Shown piece after piece: positions 1 through 8,343 of a stretch of 64,000 nucleotides of DNA. Under the pieces are notes generated by a model, which was not told the origin of the DNA, made no database searches, and saw only the letters and a program-made list of their open reading frames with translations. The first letter of the stretch is position 1; each line of letters begins with the position of its first letter. This DNA comes from Candidatus Electryonea clarkiae (GTDB lineage: Bacteria > Electryoneota > Electryoneia > Electryoneales > Electryoneaceae), in assembly GCA_030765455.1 (NCBI GenBank), contig JAVCCM010000008.1, positions 36,925 to 100,924 of the forward strand. The letters are read 5' to 3'. The position numbers and the translations under genes were made by a program.

Positions 1-624
1 CTCCGCTGCCTCCTGGGGAGACTCGAAAGTTTTATCGGTTACAACTTCTATCAATGGTATTCCAAGTCGATCTACGGCAAAAACTATCCTATGTCCATTG
101 TCGGATATTTCACGGCAGGAATCCTCCTCCAGACCAACTTGAATAATACGAACCTCTTTTCCATTTGATAAAGGAAGGACACCGTCAACACCGATAATAC
201 ATGTCCGCTGGAATCCGGCTGGAATGGATCCATCGAGATATTGCTTGCGTATGACATGGAGTTCGTTTACCATTTTACATTTGAAGGTAAGCGCAATTCT
301 TAATGCTTTATCCACAGCTTCTTCATTGATCTGAAATGGAGGGTTGTCGTCCATTTCATAGGTACATACTTTATCGCGGTGCAGCCTGTAGATTATCTCC
401 TTTTTGGTTTTAAATTCCATGAGGGCTGTACCATCGTATTCACCAAGTTCGCTCATAGTTGGTCGCATATGCCGTAAAACTTCGGCATGCCATTCATTTG
501 AGTAAGGACCAGCAGGACAGCGACAAAACAGCTTCTTTTCCGTTTTGATTTGATGATGGACTTCTATTCCGCATCTAAAACCGAGACGTTTCCAGTCTTC
601 AGGAGTGCCAAGTATGTTTTTCAT
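1..624 (-). CDS. gatE: Glu-tRNA(Gln) amidotransferase subunit E (GatE), N-terminal part, cut by window edge
   Basis: The reverse strand is open from an ATG at 624 to the window edge, giving 208 residues. GatE with GatD converts Glu-tRNA(Gln) to Gln-tRNA(Gln). The match is to GatE, not GatB: residues near the start read GIEVHHQI and KLFCRC, followed by MRPTMSELGEYD, then KQYLDGSIPAGFQRT, GLEEDSCREI and DRLGIPLIEVVTD. MRPT.SELGE and DGS..GFQRT are GatE signatures that GatB lacks. The start at 624 has GGAAG 11 bases upstream; an in-frame ATG at 642 is the alternative. It is divergent from the secreted-protein genes to the right. GatDE is the archaeal amidotransferase, so finding it beside bacterial ribosomal genes is unusual; the partner gatD is not in view. 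Confidence 0.85.
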   Translation of the reverse strand, partial: MKNILGTPEDWKRLGFRCGIEVHHQIKTEKKLFCRCPAGPYSNEWHAEVLRHMRPTMSELGEYDGTALMEFKTKKEIIYRLHRDKVCTYEMDDNPPFQINEEAVDKALRIALTFKCKMVNELHVIRKQYLDGSIPAGFQRTCIIGVDGVLPLSNGKEVRIIQVGLEEDSCREISDNGHRIVFAVDRLGIPLIEVVTDKTFESPQEAAE

Positions 625-824
625 GCTATAAAATGCTTCCATGTATTTGGAATCTGGGTGATTTATTATAATATTACTTACACAATTTCCCGAAACGGAA
701 TATATCGAAAAATGTTTCAACAGACACTTTTAAAATTGAAGGATTCTCCATTTATTGTTACTATATTAAATAGGTAGTATCATTTTCATCCGGTTTAATA
801 CATAAGGTAGGACAGCTTTCAAAC

Positions 825-1775
825 ATGAATTATCGAATCAGACATATTTTAACTGTAGTGATTTCTATGGTGATGGTATTATGTATTGCCATAAACACGA
901 TATATTCTGAAACAGAATCTACCTCATCACCTGTCGGATTTCATAAATTTATGTTTCGTAATGGATGGAATTTTATAAGTTTCCCATTTATGCCGACTGA
1001 TGCTTCGATACAAACCGTATTCGCGGAATCTCTTATCGGGGGAGAATCAGAGGCAGTAGCAGACCGGATAATTACTTTTGATCCAGTTGAAGGAAGATGG
1101 GAATCTGCCTGGAGGGACACTTTGGGAATTTGGCAGGGACTGCTGATAGAAGATTCTTTGAGATTTGAATTGTCCTACTGGGTTTTTATCAGGGAAGACC
1201 ACCCCGATTCACAAATCGTAGAAATTTTTGGCTCTGCCCGAAACGATGAGGTTATTAATAGAGGAATATTTGAACCGGGATTGCATTTTATCGGGTCAAT
1301 CTGGTCGGGTATCCTGTCTCTCGATAACGCCGGACTTGATAATGCGGGTATAGAATCTTCTTCGGGACTGTTCCCAAGTGATCCGGGAGCCATACGAGAG
1401 GGGGGAGTTGAGTCGGTTCTCGCTTATGATAATATAAGCGGCTGGTATCAGGTGGCATGGTATGATGGCGGTAATTGGCATGGAGATTTTAATTCGTTCA
1501 AACCGGGTCGAGGTTATTACCTGTGGTTAAAAGAAAGACGCTCATGGTTCTTATTCAGACGACCCGATCAGACGAATGTTGACACTCAGCAGATCAACAT
1601 GAATAACGATTCTCCTGTCCGTAAATCCATTCCTGTTGATAATTATGATGCAATTGCCAAAGATCCGAGAACGACATTGCCGTTGCCTCCAATTCCATAT
1701 TCAAAAGGTAATGCAAAGAAGAATAAACCTGAAAAATTTGATTCACCCTCTCTTAAACGGTCGATCAAACGATGA
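825..1775 (+). CDS. secreted protein with GWN-type beta repeats, unknown function
   Basis: This 316-residue protein has a hydrophobic signal segment at about residues 8-28. Residues 45-65 carry the motif NGWNFISFPFMPTDASI, a short beta-rich motif that I recall being frequent in exported proteins of FCB candidate phyla. A weaker second copy, with GLHFIGSIWSG, follows near residue 150. The segments around FDPVEGRWESAW and YDNISGWYQVAWYDG look like paired propeller or sandwich strands. The last 60 residues are polar, basic and proline-rich, with no T9SS sorting domain. The next gene overlaps by 4 bp (ATGA), so the two are translationally coupled and probably act together at the cell surface. No enzymatic motif is visible. 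Confidence 0.75.
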   Translation: MNYRIRHILTVVISMVMVLCIAINTIYSETESTSSPVGFHKFMFRNGWNFISFPFMPTDASIQTVFAESLIGGESEAVADRIITFDPVEGRWESAWRDTLGIWQGLLIEDSLRFELSYWVFIREDHPDSQIVEIFGSARNDEVINRGIFEPGLHFIGSIWSGILSLDNAGLDNAGIESSSGLFPSDPGAIREGGVESVLAYDNISGWYQVAWYDGGNWHGDFNSFKPGRGYYLWLKERRSWFLFRRPDQTNVDTQQINMNNDSPVRKSIPVDNYDAIAKDPRTTLPLPPIPYSKGNAKKNKPEKFDSPSLKRSIKR

Positions 1776-3052
1776 AGATACTCAAAATCATAGCAGGTAT
1801 TATTTTTTCTCTTGGATTCATTTCATATACTCTTTGTCAGCCTGAAAGAATACCAAATATCATTGCATCATATACACCAAGACACGGTGGATATGTCGAA
1901 GTACCCGACAGAATTGGAAATCGGGCTGAAACAGGCTGGATTTGGCATTTGATAGCGGATGTAGATAGTGATGGGCTTGATATACCCCAGCTTGCAGAAA
2001 ATGAAATCGGCATGCCGTTTGACGATGACAGTCTTCTCTGTACCGGATCATTGGGCGATGGAAAATATGCTCATGATTCGTTATTAACTTGTGCTGCTTT
2101 TGCTACGGTAGATTCAAACCTATGGGGAGTACCGGTATATTTCAGGATTTTCGGAGCAGACAGTCTTGCACCGGGTATTCCATTCACACAGACTCTTGAC
2201 AATAGCAGCTTACTCAGTTCTTTATTTATGGAGCTGAAATCACTCTCCCTGATGCCCTACGGTCACGGTGGTATAATGGAAAGCTGGTTGTCGCTCGAAG
2301 GCATACCATTGATAAAGGACTACGGTTTTAATAATCCTGAGTCAAACAGGGATTCGGTTATCATTAATGACAGGGCTTTTGCGGTTTTCAGTGGAGATGA
2401 AGGTCATGGATTGATATTCCATGATGTGTGTCTTTTCTCCGGTCAACCACCGACCTGGAATATGAATGCACCCAGCCTGGATTTTAGCTTAACGGTAAGT
2501 GTCGATTTCATAAATAATGAGCCTATAAATGAAATCCGGCATGAATTAAATATATTATTTGATGAAGATGAAATAGAACTATTATACGGAGAGACTTCTT
2601 CCCCGCAGGATTTTCGTATATGGCTGGAATCTGATTCGGGCTGGGTTTCCCTGCAAACGAACGTCTCTATCTATAACGAAACGGAATGGCGGGCTGAATT
2701 CAGATTGTTGTCTCCACCGTTATCCGGAAGATTCGTTCTGGCTCCGGAGGGATTGAATCCTCTTCTAAGAGAAGAAAGAGCGAGTATCACAGAGTATAAA
2801 TTACATCCTGCATATCCGAACCCATTCAATCCGACTACGAGATTATCGCTCGACTTATTAGATGAGAGTTTTACGAAAATTGAAGTATTCAATATCCTGG
2901 GCAGAAGAGTAAGTGTACTATTCAGGGGGAAATTGCCCGCAGGTAGGCATTTGATTACATTCGATGCCGCCAGGTTTTCATCAGGAGTATATTTTATTAA
3001 AGCCGATGCTGGTGTTTATCATGGTTTACAGAAGGTAATGGTTCTTCGTTAA
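1772..3052 (+). CDS. secreted protein with T9SS type A C-terminal sorting domain
   Basis: This is a 426-residue protein with a signal peptide at residues 1-22 (hydrophobic IIAGIIFSLGFISYTLC). The middle, about residues 30-340, is a predicted beta-rich extracellular region with no motif I recognise. Residues 345-426 are a clear Por/T9SS type A sorting domain: AYPNPFNPTT, then IEVFNILGRRV, then AGRHLITFDAARFSSGVYF and a final short basic strand. Such domains direct export through the type IX system and anchoring or release at the outer membrane. It overlaps the preceding secreted gene by 4 bp and is followed 14 bp later by a lipoprotein gene, so the three look like one transcript. Confidence 0.8.
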   Translation: MKILKIIAGIIFSLGFISYTLCQPERIPNIIASYTPRHGGYVEVPDRIGNRAETGWIWHLIADVDSDGLDIPQLAENEIGMPFDDDSLLCTGSLGDGKYAHDSLLTCAAFATVDSNLWGVPVYFRIFGADSLAPGIPFTQTLDNSSLLSSLFMELKSLSLMPYGHGGIMESWLSLEGIPLIKDYGFNNPESNRDSVIINDRAFAVFSGDEGHGLIFHDVCLFSGQPPTWNMNAPSLDFSLTVSVDFINNEPINEIRHELNILFDEDEIELLYGETSSPQDFRIWLESDSGWVSLQTNVSIYNETEWRAEFRLLSPPLSGRFVLAPEGLNPLLREERASITEYKLHPAYPNPFNPTTRLSLDLLDESFTKIEVFNILGRRVSVLFRGKLPAGRHLITFDAARFSSGVYFIKADAGVYHGLQKVMVLR

Positions 3053-3066
3053 GGAATGAGTTTTAT

Positions 3067-4041
3067 ATGGTTAAATTTAGTATGACATTTAGATTATTGA
3101 TAGTATCAATTTTGACAAGCTGTCTTTTTTCAGGTTGTGGCAGTGACAGCACAAACGAACCCATAGATGTAATTTATACAGGAAATTTAATGGGGACAAT
3201 TGCTCCATGCAGTTGTCCCAACCGCAAAGCAGGTGGCTTACCTCGCCGGGCAACAATTTTTGACAGCCTGGAAAGCAACCCTGCGTACCGGGTGATTCTG
3301 GACGCTGGAAATTTTGCATCGATACGTCCTGACATAGGACCTAAAAAGACTGAGGTTTTATTAGCGGGAATGATGAAACTTGGTCTGGATGCTATAGTAC
3401 CGGGATTCAGGGATTTGAATAACGGGATAGAATATTTGCTTGAAATTGAGAAAAAACATCAAATTCCTTTCGTTTCAGCTAATCTCATGATAAAGGAAAC
3501 TGAAGAAATTCCATTCCCAGGTAGTCGAATCATTTCGCTCGGCGCAAAATTGTTCAAACAGGGGAAACAGATTGCAGTTATCGGTATAACAAATGGCAGC
3601 CCCAACCGGAGACAACACTCCAAATCCGGTGTAAAGTTCAGTAACCCTGTGGATGCTATAAATAAAGAACTTGAGCGAATCCCTGAAAATGTTCAAATGA
3701 TTGTTTTGTTGACAGATGCTCCACGAGATAATATTGAGAAATGGTTAGAGAAAATAGGAAATGATCGAATCAACCTGATTTTTTGCAGCAACAACAGAAC
3801 ATTCAAAAAGGAAGAAGGAGATATCTCTGGAATACCGTTTTACGTAGGCAGTCGCCAGGGAAAACGTTTGGATCATTTGATTGTAGGACCATCGGAAGGT
3901 GAAGAATTAAATGTAGAAAAGGGATCAACATTTTTAGGAAAAAAAATCGCCAGTAATAAACTGATGATGTCCTACATAAAAGAGCTTCAAGTTGAACTCG
4001 AGATGAATGATAACCAGGTCGGAGATTTTGAGTCCCAATAG
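3067..4041 (+). CDS. UshA/5'-nucleotidase-like lipoprotein with CxCP motif and degenerate metal site
   Basis: The 324-residue protein begins with a lipoprotein-type signal; LTSC (Cys19) or FSGC (Cys24) can serve as lipobox. The mature part starts IDVIYTGNLMG and then reads CSCP (Cys48, Cys50) and GGLPRRA, followed by LDAGNF, the layout of the calcineurin-like N-terminal domain of UshA/SoxB. The metal-binding residues are not kept: the usual D-x-H is YTGN, the usual D of LDAGD is N, and the NHE(F/D) block is replaced by GFRDL. It resembles the group I remember being named UshA-like (seleno)protein; here both positions are Cys codons, with no in-frame TGA. A paralogue lies at 8344-9252. A structural, redox or binding role is likelier than phosphohydrolysis. 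Cytidine deaminase overlaps its 3' end. Confidence 0.65.
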   Translation: MVKFSMTFRLLIVSILTSCLFSGCGSDSTNEPIDVIYTGNLMGTIAPCSCPNRKAGGLPRRATIFDSLESNPAYRVILDAGNFASIRPDIGPKKTEVLLAGMMKLGLDAIVPGFRDLNNGIEYLLEIEKKHQIPFVSANLMIKETEEIPFPGSRIISLGAKLFKQGKQIAVIGITNGSPNRRQHSKSGVKFSNPVDAINKELERIPENVQMIVLLTDAPRDNIEKWLEKIGNDRINLIFCSNNRTFKKEEGDISGIPFYVGSRQGKRLDHLIVGPSEGEELNVEKGSTFLGKKIASNKLMMSYIKELQVELEMNDNQVGDFESQ

Positions 4042-4453
4042 CGAACAGGAAATAAGTCATCTCCTTGATCAAGCCGTAGAGGCAGGAAAACATGCCCTGG
4101 CGCCTTACTCGAATTTTAATGTTGGAGCTGCACTTGAAGACGAACTGGGTGAAATCTGGACCGGATGCAATATCGAATCATCCAGTTTCGGTTTAACAAT
4201 TTGTGCGGAACGGGTTGCACTGGTGAAAGCGTTATCTGAGGGAGTTCGGTCATTTAAACGAATCGTTATTGCAGCATCAGGCGAAAATATTACCCCGCCT
4301 TGTGGAGCATGTCTCCAATTGCTAAATGATTACGCTCCAGAAATTGAAGTCGTCCTGTATAATCCTGACAGCGCTCAAACCAGGAAGTATAACCTTTCTG
4401 ATCTTCTCCCGCATCCCTTCAAGTTCACAGATTATAACAAGAATGTAGAATAA
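4007..4453 (+). CDS. cdd: cytidine deaminase
   Basis: Zinc enzyme of pyrimidine salvage that deaminates cytidine and deoxycytidine to uridine forms. The 148 residues contain the full active site: PYSNFNVGAAL, CNIE (Cys54-Glu57), CAER (Cys66, catalytic Glu68) and PPCGAC (Cys99, Cys102). Length fits the small homotetrameric class. The ATG at 4007 overlaps the preceding gene by 35 bp; TTG at 4028 is in frame but sits only 3 bases from a GGAG, so the ATG is kept. It is followed 19 bp later by a nucleoside permease gene, making a nucleoside uptake and salvage pair. Confidence 0.92.
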   Translation: MITRSEILSPNSEQEISHLLDQAVEAGKHALAPYSNFNVGAALEDELGEIWTGCNIESSSFGLTICAERVALVKALSEGVRSFKRIVIAASGENITPPCGACLQLLNDYAPEIEVVLYNPDSAQTRKYNLSDLLPHPFKFTDYNKNVE

Positions 4454-4472
4454 TCCCGACAGGAGATAAGAT

Positions 4473-5777
4473 TTGTACCGGTTGACAGGCATACTTGGAA
4501 TATTTGCGCTAATGGGCATCGCCTGGTTAATGTCCAGCAATAGAAAAGCGATCAATTGGCGGACTATTGCCGTTGGCGTGTCACTTCAAATCATTTTTGC
4601 CGTTATCGTACTGAAAACCACTCCGGGTGAATGGCTTTTTGATGGTGCCAGGGTAGCAGTATCAAAACTCCTGACATTTTCCGATTACGGCGCAAAATTT
4701 GTTTTTGGTGATCTATACCTCTCCAGTCCGGATGTTGCCGAATCTGTAAAAGATAATATTCCACCCGGTGGTTTTACTGATGGTTTCCAGGTCTGGAATC
4801 CCAAAACGCAGAGTTTCAGGGCATTGGGAACAATTGTTATTATGCAGGTTCTTCCCGTAATCATCTTTTTTGCTTCATTAACGGCGCTTTTCTATCATCT
4901 CGGAATAATGCAGCGACTTGTCCAGGGATTTGCCTGGGTTATGTCCAGAACAATGAAAACAAGCGGCGCTGAATCACTTTCTGCGGCAGGAAATATCTTC
5001 GTCGGTATGACTGAAGCGCCATTTCTTATCAGACCTTTTATTGCCAAGATGACGACAAGTGAAATAATGGCAATTATGACAGGCGGATTTGCCACAGTCG
5101 CAGGTAGTGTCATGGCGACTTACGCACGATTCGGAGTTGATCCGGGGCATCTCCTTGCTGCATCAGTAATGAGCGCACCGGCAGCGCTGGTAATGGCAAA
5201 ATTAATTATTCCTGAAACTGAAAAAACTGTTACCGGTACTTCAATGAAAATGGAGATCGAAAAACCCTATGTAAATGTGATTGATGCTGCTGCGGCAGGC
5301 GCAACCGATGGATTAAAATTAGCGGTGAATGTTGCAGCGATGATAATTGCGTTTATTGCAATTATTTCCCTTGTAAATGCTATCCTGGGGTGGGTTGGTG
5401 GATTTGTGGGAATTGATCTTTCATTGAAGATAATCTTCGGAATATTGTTTTCGCCTTTAGCTTTGCTGATGGGCGTCAGTCCAAAAGACATGTTAGAGGT
5501 GGGATATCTTTTGGGTACCAAGATAAGTATTAATGAATTTGTCGCTTATATCGATTTGATTGCTATCCAGGATCAGATTAGTCAGCGAAGTTTTACAATA
5601 GCCACTTATGCTCTGTGCGGCTTTTCCAATTTCGCTTCAATTGCTATTCAAATTGGAGGAATTTCGGTTCTTGTTCCTGAACGCCGAAAAGACCTTGCAA
5701 AACTCGGTCTGAAAGCAATGATCGCCGGCACCCTCGCAAGCTGGCAAACAGCGGCAATTGCGGGCATTCTCATTTAA
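4473..5777 (+). CDS. nupC: concentrative nucleoside transporter, NupC/CNT family
   Basis: This is a 434-residue inner-membrane protein of CNT type, which couples nucleoside uptake to H+ or Na+. Visible are two N-terminal membrane spans, the long linker with FVFGDLY, then the conserved core GNIFVGMTEAPFLIRPF and GGFATVAGSVMATYARFG, the ISAPAALV-like MSAPAALVMAKL, and the late GTKISINEFVAY plus YALCGFSNFASIAIQIGG blocks. The start is TTG at 4473, chosen because AGGAG lies 7 bases upstream; the next in-frame ATG would remove the first membrane span. It directly follows cytidine deaminase, so imported cytidine can be deaminated at once. Confidence 0.9.
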   Translation: MYRLTGILGIFALMGIAWLMSSNRKAINWRTIAVGVSLQIIFAVIVLKTTPGEWLFDGARVAVSKLLTFSDYGAKFVFGDLYLSSPDVAESVKDNIPPGGFTDGFQVWNPKTQSFRALGTIVIMQVLPVIIFFASLTALFYHLGIMQRLVQGFAWVMSRTMKTSGAESLSAAGNIFVGMTEAPFLIRPFIAKMTTSEIMAIMTGGFATVAGSVMATYARFGVDPGHLLAASVMSAPAALVMAKLIIPETEKTVTGTSMKMEIEKPYVNVIDAAAAGATDGLKLAVNVAAMIIAFIAIISLVNAILGWVGGFVGIDLSLKIIFGILFSPLALLMGVSPKDMLEVGYLLGTKISINEFVAYIDLIAIQDQISQRSFTIATYALCGFSNFASIAIQIGGISVLVPERRKDLAKLGLKAMIAGTLASWQTAAIAGILI

Positions 5778-6287
5778 TTAGGAATTAGAAATTTTGAATT
5801 AGGAATTTCAAATCAAATGTAATCTGAATAGTGAATAAGATTTTTAACACAAAGAAAGAAATCATGTTTTCCGTTGCGTCGTTAGCTCAGCTCATAAAAT
5901 CAGGATAGGGATATTCCCCGAAGGGGTTAAATATGAATAGCCCAGGGTAAGTCACTTTTTCCGGGACGCAACCCTGGGTTTGTGGATACCAAGCTTCGCT
6001 ACCCTGAAGGGGTAGAACAAAATGTTGATTATTTTAAGCGTTAAGAATTATATTTCACGCAAAGACGCAAAGTATCAATAATTTGGCTGTGAAAGTATTC
6101 ATCTCCAATATTATCAAAAAGCTGAGCTAATGACATAACCGGATCCTGTTTATCCTGTACATCCCTGTAATTCTTGGATAAATTATCATATAGCCATATT
6201 TGACTTGACTTGATAACTGAAAAGATCAATCTTTCCTAATTCATTTTTCGACAGAGGAAATTAGACCCGAAACATAAAAGGTGGCAG
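5778..6287. repeat. intergenic region made of degenerate repeats
   Basis: No gene is supported in these 510 bases. They contain nested GC-rich hairpins: CCCCgaaGGGG near 5917, a pair reading CCCAGGGT and ACCCTGGG (5940-5980), and TACCCtgaaGGGGTA near 6000. After that comes cacgcaaagacgcaaag (about 6057) and a cctgtttatcctgtacatcc stretch (about 6145). I recall these phrases as common low-conservation repeats in metagenomic bacterial genomes. The reverse-strand ORF 6041-6229 lies inside this repeat and looks non-coding. Confidence 0.5.
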
Positions 6288-7646
6288 ATGACTCAACGAG
6301 TGGAGGCGAATTCTTCAGGAGACCTGATCAAAAGATCTCATCCTAAAGGTTTGCCAGTATTATTCCTGACGGAGATGTGGGAGCGGTTCAGCTTTTACTC
6401 CATGAGAGCGATTTTCGCTCTTTATATGATTACACCCAAGGCACAGGGCGGTCTCGGTTTTTCCGGCGAATCAACCAGCAGTATCTACGGTTGGTACGTT
6501 GGACTGGTCTATTTCACCCCGTTTTTTGGCGGTTGGCTTGCTGACCGGTACCTCGGAATTAAAAAATCGGTAACAATCGGTGGAATTCTCTTCATAATCG
6601 GGCATCTACTCCTGGCGTTCAGACCTCTGCCGTTTTTCTTTGCCGGGTTGGGATTCCTGATGCTTGGCAATGGGTTCTTCAAACCCAACATTTCAACAAT
6701 GCTTGGTAACCTCTACCGTAAAGTTCCAGAGCGTCGTGATGACGGTTACAACATCTTTTACATGGGTATCAACCTGGGTGCTTTTCTTTCGCCGCTGGTT
6801 GCAGGATACCTGCGTATTGCGTATGGCTGGCATTACGGTTTTGGAGCCGCTGCGGTTGGGATGGTATGTTCAATGATAATTTTCTGGACATTGCAGAAGC
6901 AGGTTGTCGAAGGTGACATTTTACCACTCACCAAGCGATTGAAAGAAGCTAAGAGTGCTGGAACTGTAGTTGACAAGGGTGATCCAAAGAAGAACCGTCA
7001 ACGCAATATGGCGCTAATGTTTATCTTTTTCATAGTGATATTCTTCTGGATGGCGTTTGAGCAGCAGGGACTGACATTGACCTTCTGGGCACAGCAGGCG
7101 ACTGATACCGCGATTGCGCCGGAGATGTTCCAATCTGTTAACCCGATGTACATCCTCCTGCTCACTTTCCCATTAGTCTATTTCTGGGGTCTGCTTCGTG
7201 CAGTTGGCAAAGAGCCGAGTACCGCCGGAAAAATGTTTATCGGGATGCTGCTTAGTGTAGCAGCTTTCACATTGTTAGCTTTCGCTTCACTTGCTGGAGG
7301 TAATGTCGGGCATGTCAGTGTCGCATGGTTGTTGGGTGCCTATGCACTCTTGACATTAGGGGAGTTGTGCCTGTCACCCATGGGACTTTCGCTTGTATCG
7401 AAACTTGCGCCAAAACATTTGCTTGGCATGATGATGGGTGGCTGGTTTGTAGCGTCGGGCATAGGTGGGAAAATGTCGGGATGGATTGGTCAGCTATGGT
7501 TCAAGGAGAGTATTTCACATAGCACATTCTTCTTTATCATAGCAGGTATTCTCGGAATAATAGCGCTGGTTCTTCTCGCTCTCCTCGGGTGGTTGAACCC
7601 GATAATACGAGATGCAGAAAAAGAAGCTGAGGAACAGGCATCATAA
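6288..7646 (+). CDS. POT/PTR family proton-dependent oligopeptide transporter
   Basis: This 452-residue, roughly 12-14 span inner-membrane major-facilitator protein belongs to the family that imports di- and tripeptides with protons. The family's first-helix proton motif is present as EMWERFSFYS (residues about 28-37). GGWLADRYLG is the MFS loop 2-3 motif, and FYMGINLGAFLSPLVAGYL matches the PTR signature FYxxINxGSL. Late conserved residues GELCLSPMGLSLVSKLAP are also present. The start ATG follows a GGTGG-type ribosome site at 6281. A small membrane-anchored protein follows 31 bp later. Substrate range cannot be told from sequence. Confidence 0.9.
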   Translation: MTQRVEANSSGDLIKRSHPKGLPVLFLTEMWERFSFYSMRAIFALYMITPKAQGGLGFSGESTSSIYGWYVGLVYFTPFFGGWLADRYLGIKKSVTIGGILFIIGHLLLAFRPLPFFFAGLGFLMLGNGFFKPNISTMLGNLYRKVPERRDDGYNIFYMGINLGAFLSPLVAGYLRIAYGWHYGFGAAAVGMVCSMIIFWTLQKQVVEGDILPLTKRLKEAKSAGTVVDKGDPKKNRQRNMALMFIFFIVIFFWMAFEQQGLTLTFWAQQATDTAIAPEMFQSVNPMYILLLTFPLVYFWGLLRAVGKEPSTAGKMFIGMLLSVAAFTLLAFASLAGGNVGHVSVAWLLGAYALLTLGELCLSPMGLSLVSKLAPKHLLGMMMGGWFVASGIGGKMSGWIGQLWFKESISHSTFFFIIAGILGIIALVLLALLGWLNPIIRDAEKEAEEQAS

Positions 7647-7677
7647 GCCGCGCGTAAAAGGACTATTGGAGACTAAA

Positions 7678-8172
7678 ATGAACAAACATCTTCTAAATAT
7701 ATTACTGGTGATCGTAACAATTGTCCTCGTTTGGGGCATATCATACCTTGGCGCTCATGACCAGGTTACTGAAGTGATCGAAATCAGCTCGTTGAATCTC
7801 AAAAAAGGTCGAACTGTAAACCTGATCGGGGTCGCTTCACAATCAGCCGAAAAAGCGAACGAAGAATATATAAACAGTGCAAAGAATCAGATCGAGGGTA
7901 ATAAAATAACATTGGAATTCACCAACAGCTTTGAGCCTGATACTGCATCTGTTGATATAGCGGCATATATCCGGTTGAATGACGGAACCGATTATAACGC
8001 CTGGCTGATTACAAATGGTTTCGCTGCTGTTAACGATGAACATCAACATCCCAGGAAAGCAGAATATCTTGTGTTGCAGGAGAAAGCTAACAGTAATGGA
8101 TTGGGAATCTGGAAAATTGTGGAACCGGTAACTCCTGATAGTGTTGATGTTACAATGGGAATTGAGTCTTAA
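7678..8172 (+). CDS. membrane-anchored SNase-fold protein lacking catalytic residues
   Basis: The 164-residue protein starts at ATG 7678, which has GGAG 7-8 bases upstream; an upstream in-frame extension to 7612 would overlap the transporter gene and is not needed. Residues 5-27 form one membrane anchor or uncleaved signal. The rest follows the staphylococcal-nuclease fold: GRTVNLIGV, GNKITLEF, AAYIRLNDGTDYNAWLITNGFAAV and the closing NGLGIW. The active-site blocks are lost: the DTPE position reads ASQS, and no Arg is found at the Arg87 position (DTASVDIAAY). A binding or structural domain facing the periplasm is therefore more likely than a nuclease. Confidence 0.6.
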   Translation: MNKHLLNILLVIVTIVLVWGISYLGAHDQVTEVIEISSLNLKKGRTVNLIGVASQSAEKANEEYINSAKNQIEGNKITLEFTNSFEPDTASVDIAAYIRLNDGTDYNAWLITNGFAAVNDEHQHPRKAEYLVLQEKANSNGLGIWKIVEPVTPDSVDVTMGIES

Positions 8173-8275
8173 ACTAGTGCTGTGATTCTTATGAAACGAG
8201 AATGACAGAGCACCACAAAGCATGTGAACTGATCCACTAGTACACCGATTCTTATAAAAAGAGTAGTAAAAGTAG

Positions 8276-8296
8276 CTCCCTTTCGCCGAAAGGGAG
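8276..8296. repeat. perfect 10-bp-arm palindrome
   Basis: CTCCCTTTCG-c-CGAAAGGGAG is an exact palindrome around one base, able to form a 9-bp stem with a GCC loop. It lies between the SNase-fold gene and the second UshA-like gene. No T-run follows in either direction, so an intrinsic terminator is unlikely; a repeat or an mRNA-stabilising hairpin fits better. Confidence 0.6.
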
Positions 8297-8343
8297 TCAT
8301 GTCGGCAAATCGAAATTATTGCATGGTTGTTAAGAGGTAGAAT

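Noticed and set aside
550..777. 75-codon forward ORF
   Set aside because: It overlaps the start of gatE on the other strand, and its translation has no protein-like pattern.
3210..3222. Possible selenocysteine (TGA) in the CxCP motif of the UshA-like protein
   Set aside because: Both positions are plain Cys codons (TGC, TGT), and no in-frame TGA occurs.
6041..6229. 62-codon reverse ORF
   Set aside because: It lies within dispersed repeat phrases (cacgcaaagacgcaaag, cctgtttatcctgtacatcc) and has no ribosome site.
8276..8296. Possible terminator before the second UshA-like gene
   Set aside because: The stem is perfect but has no T-run on either side.
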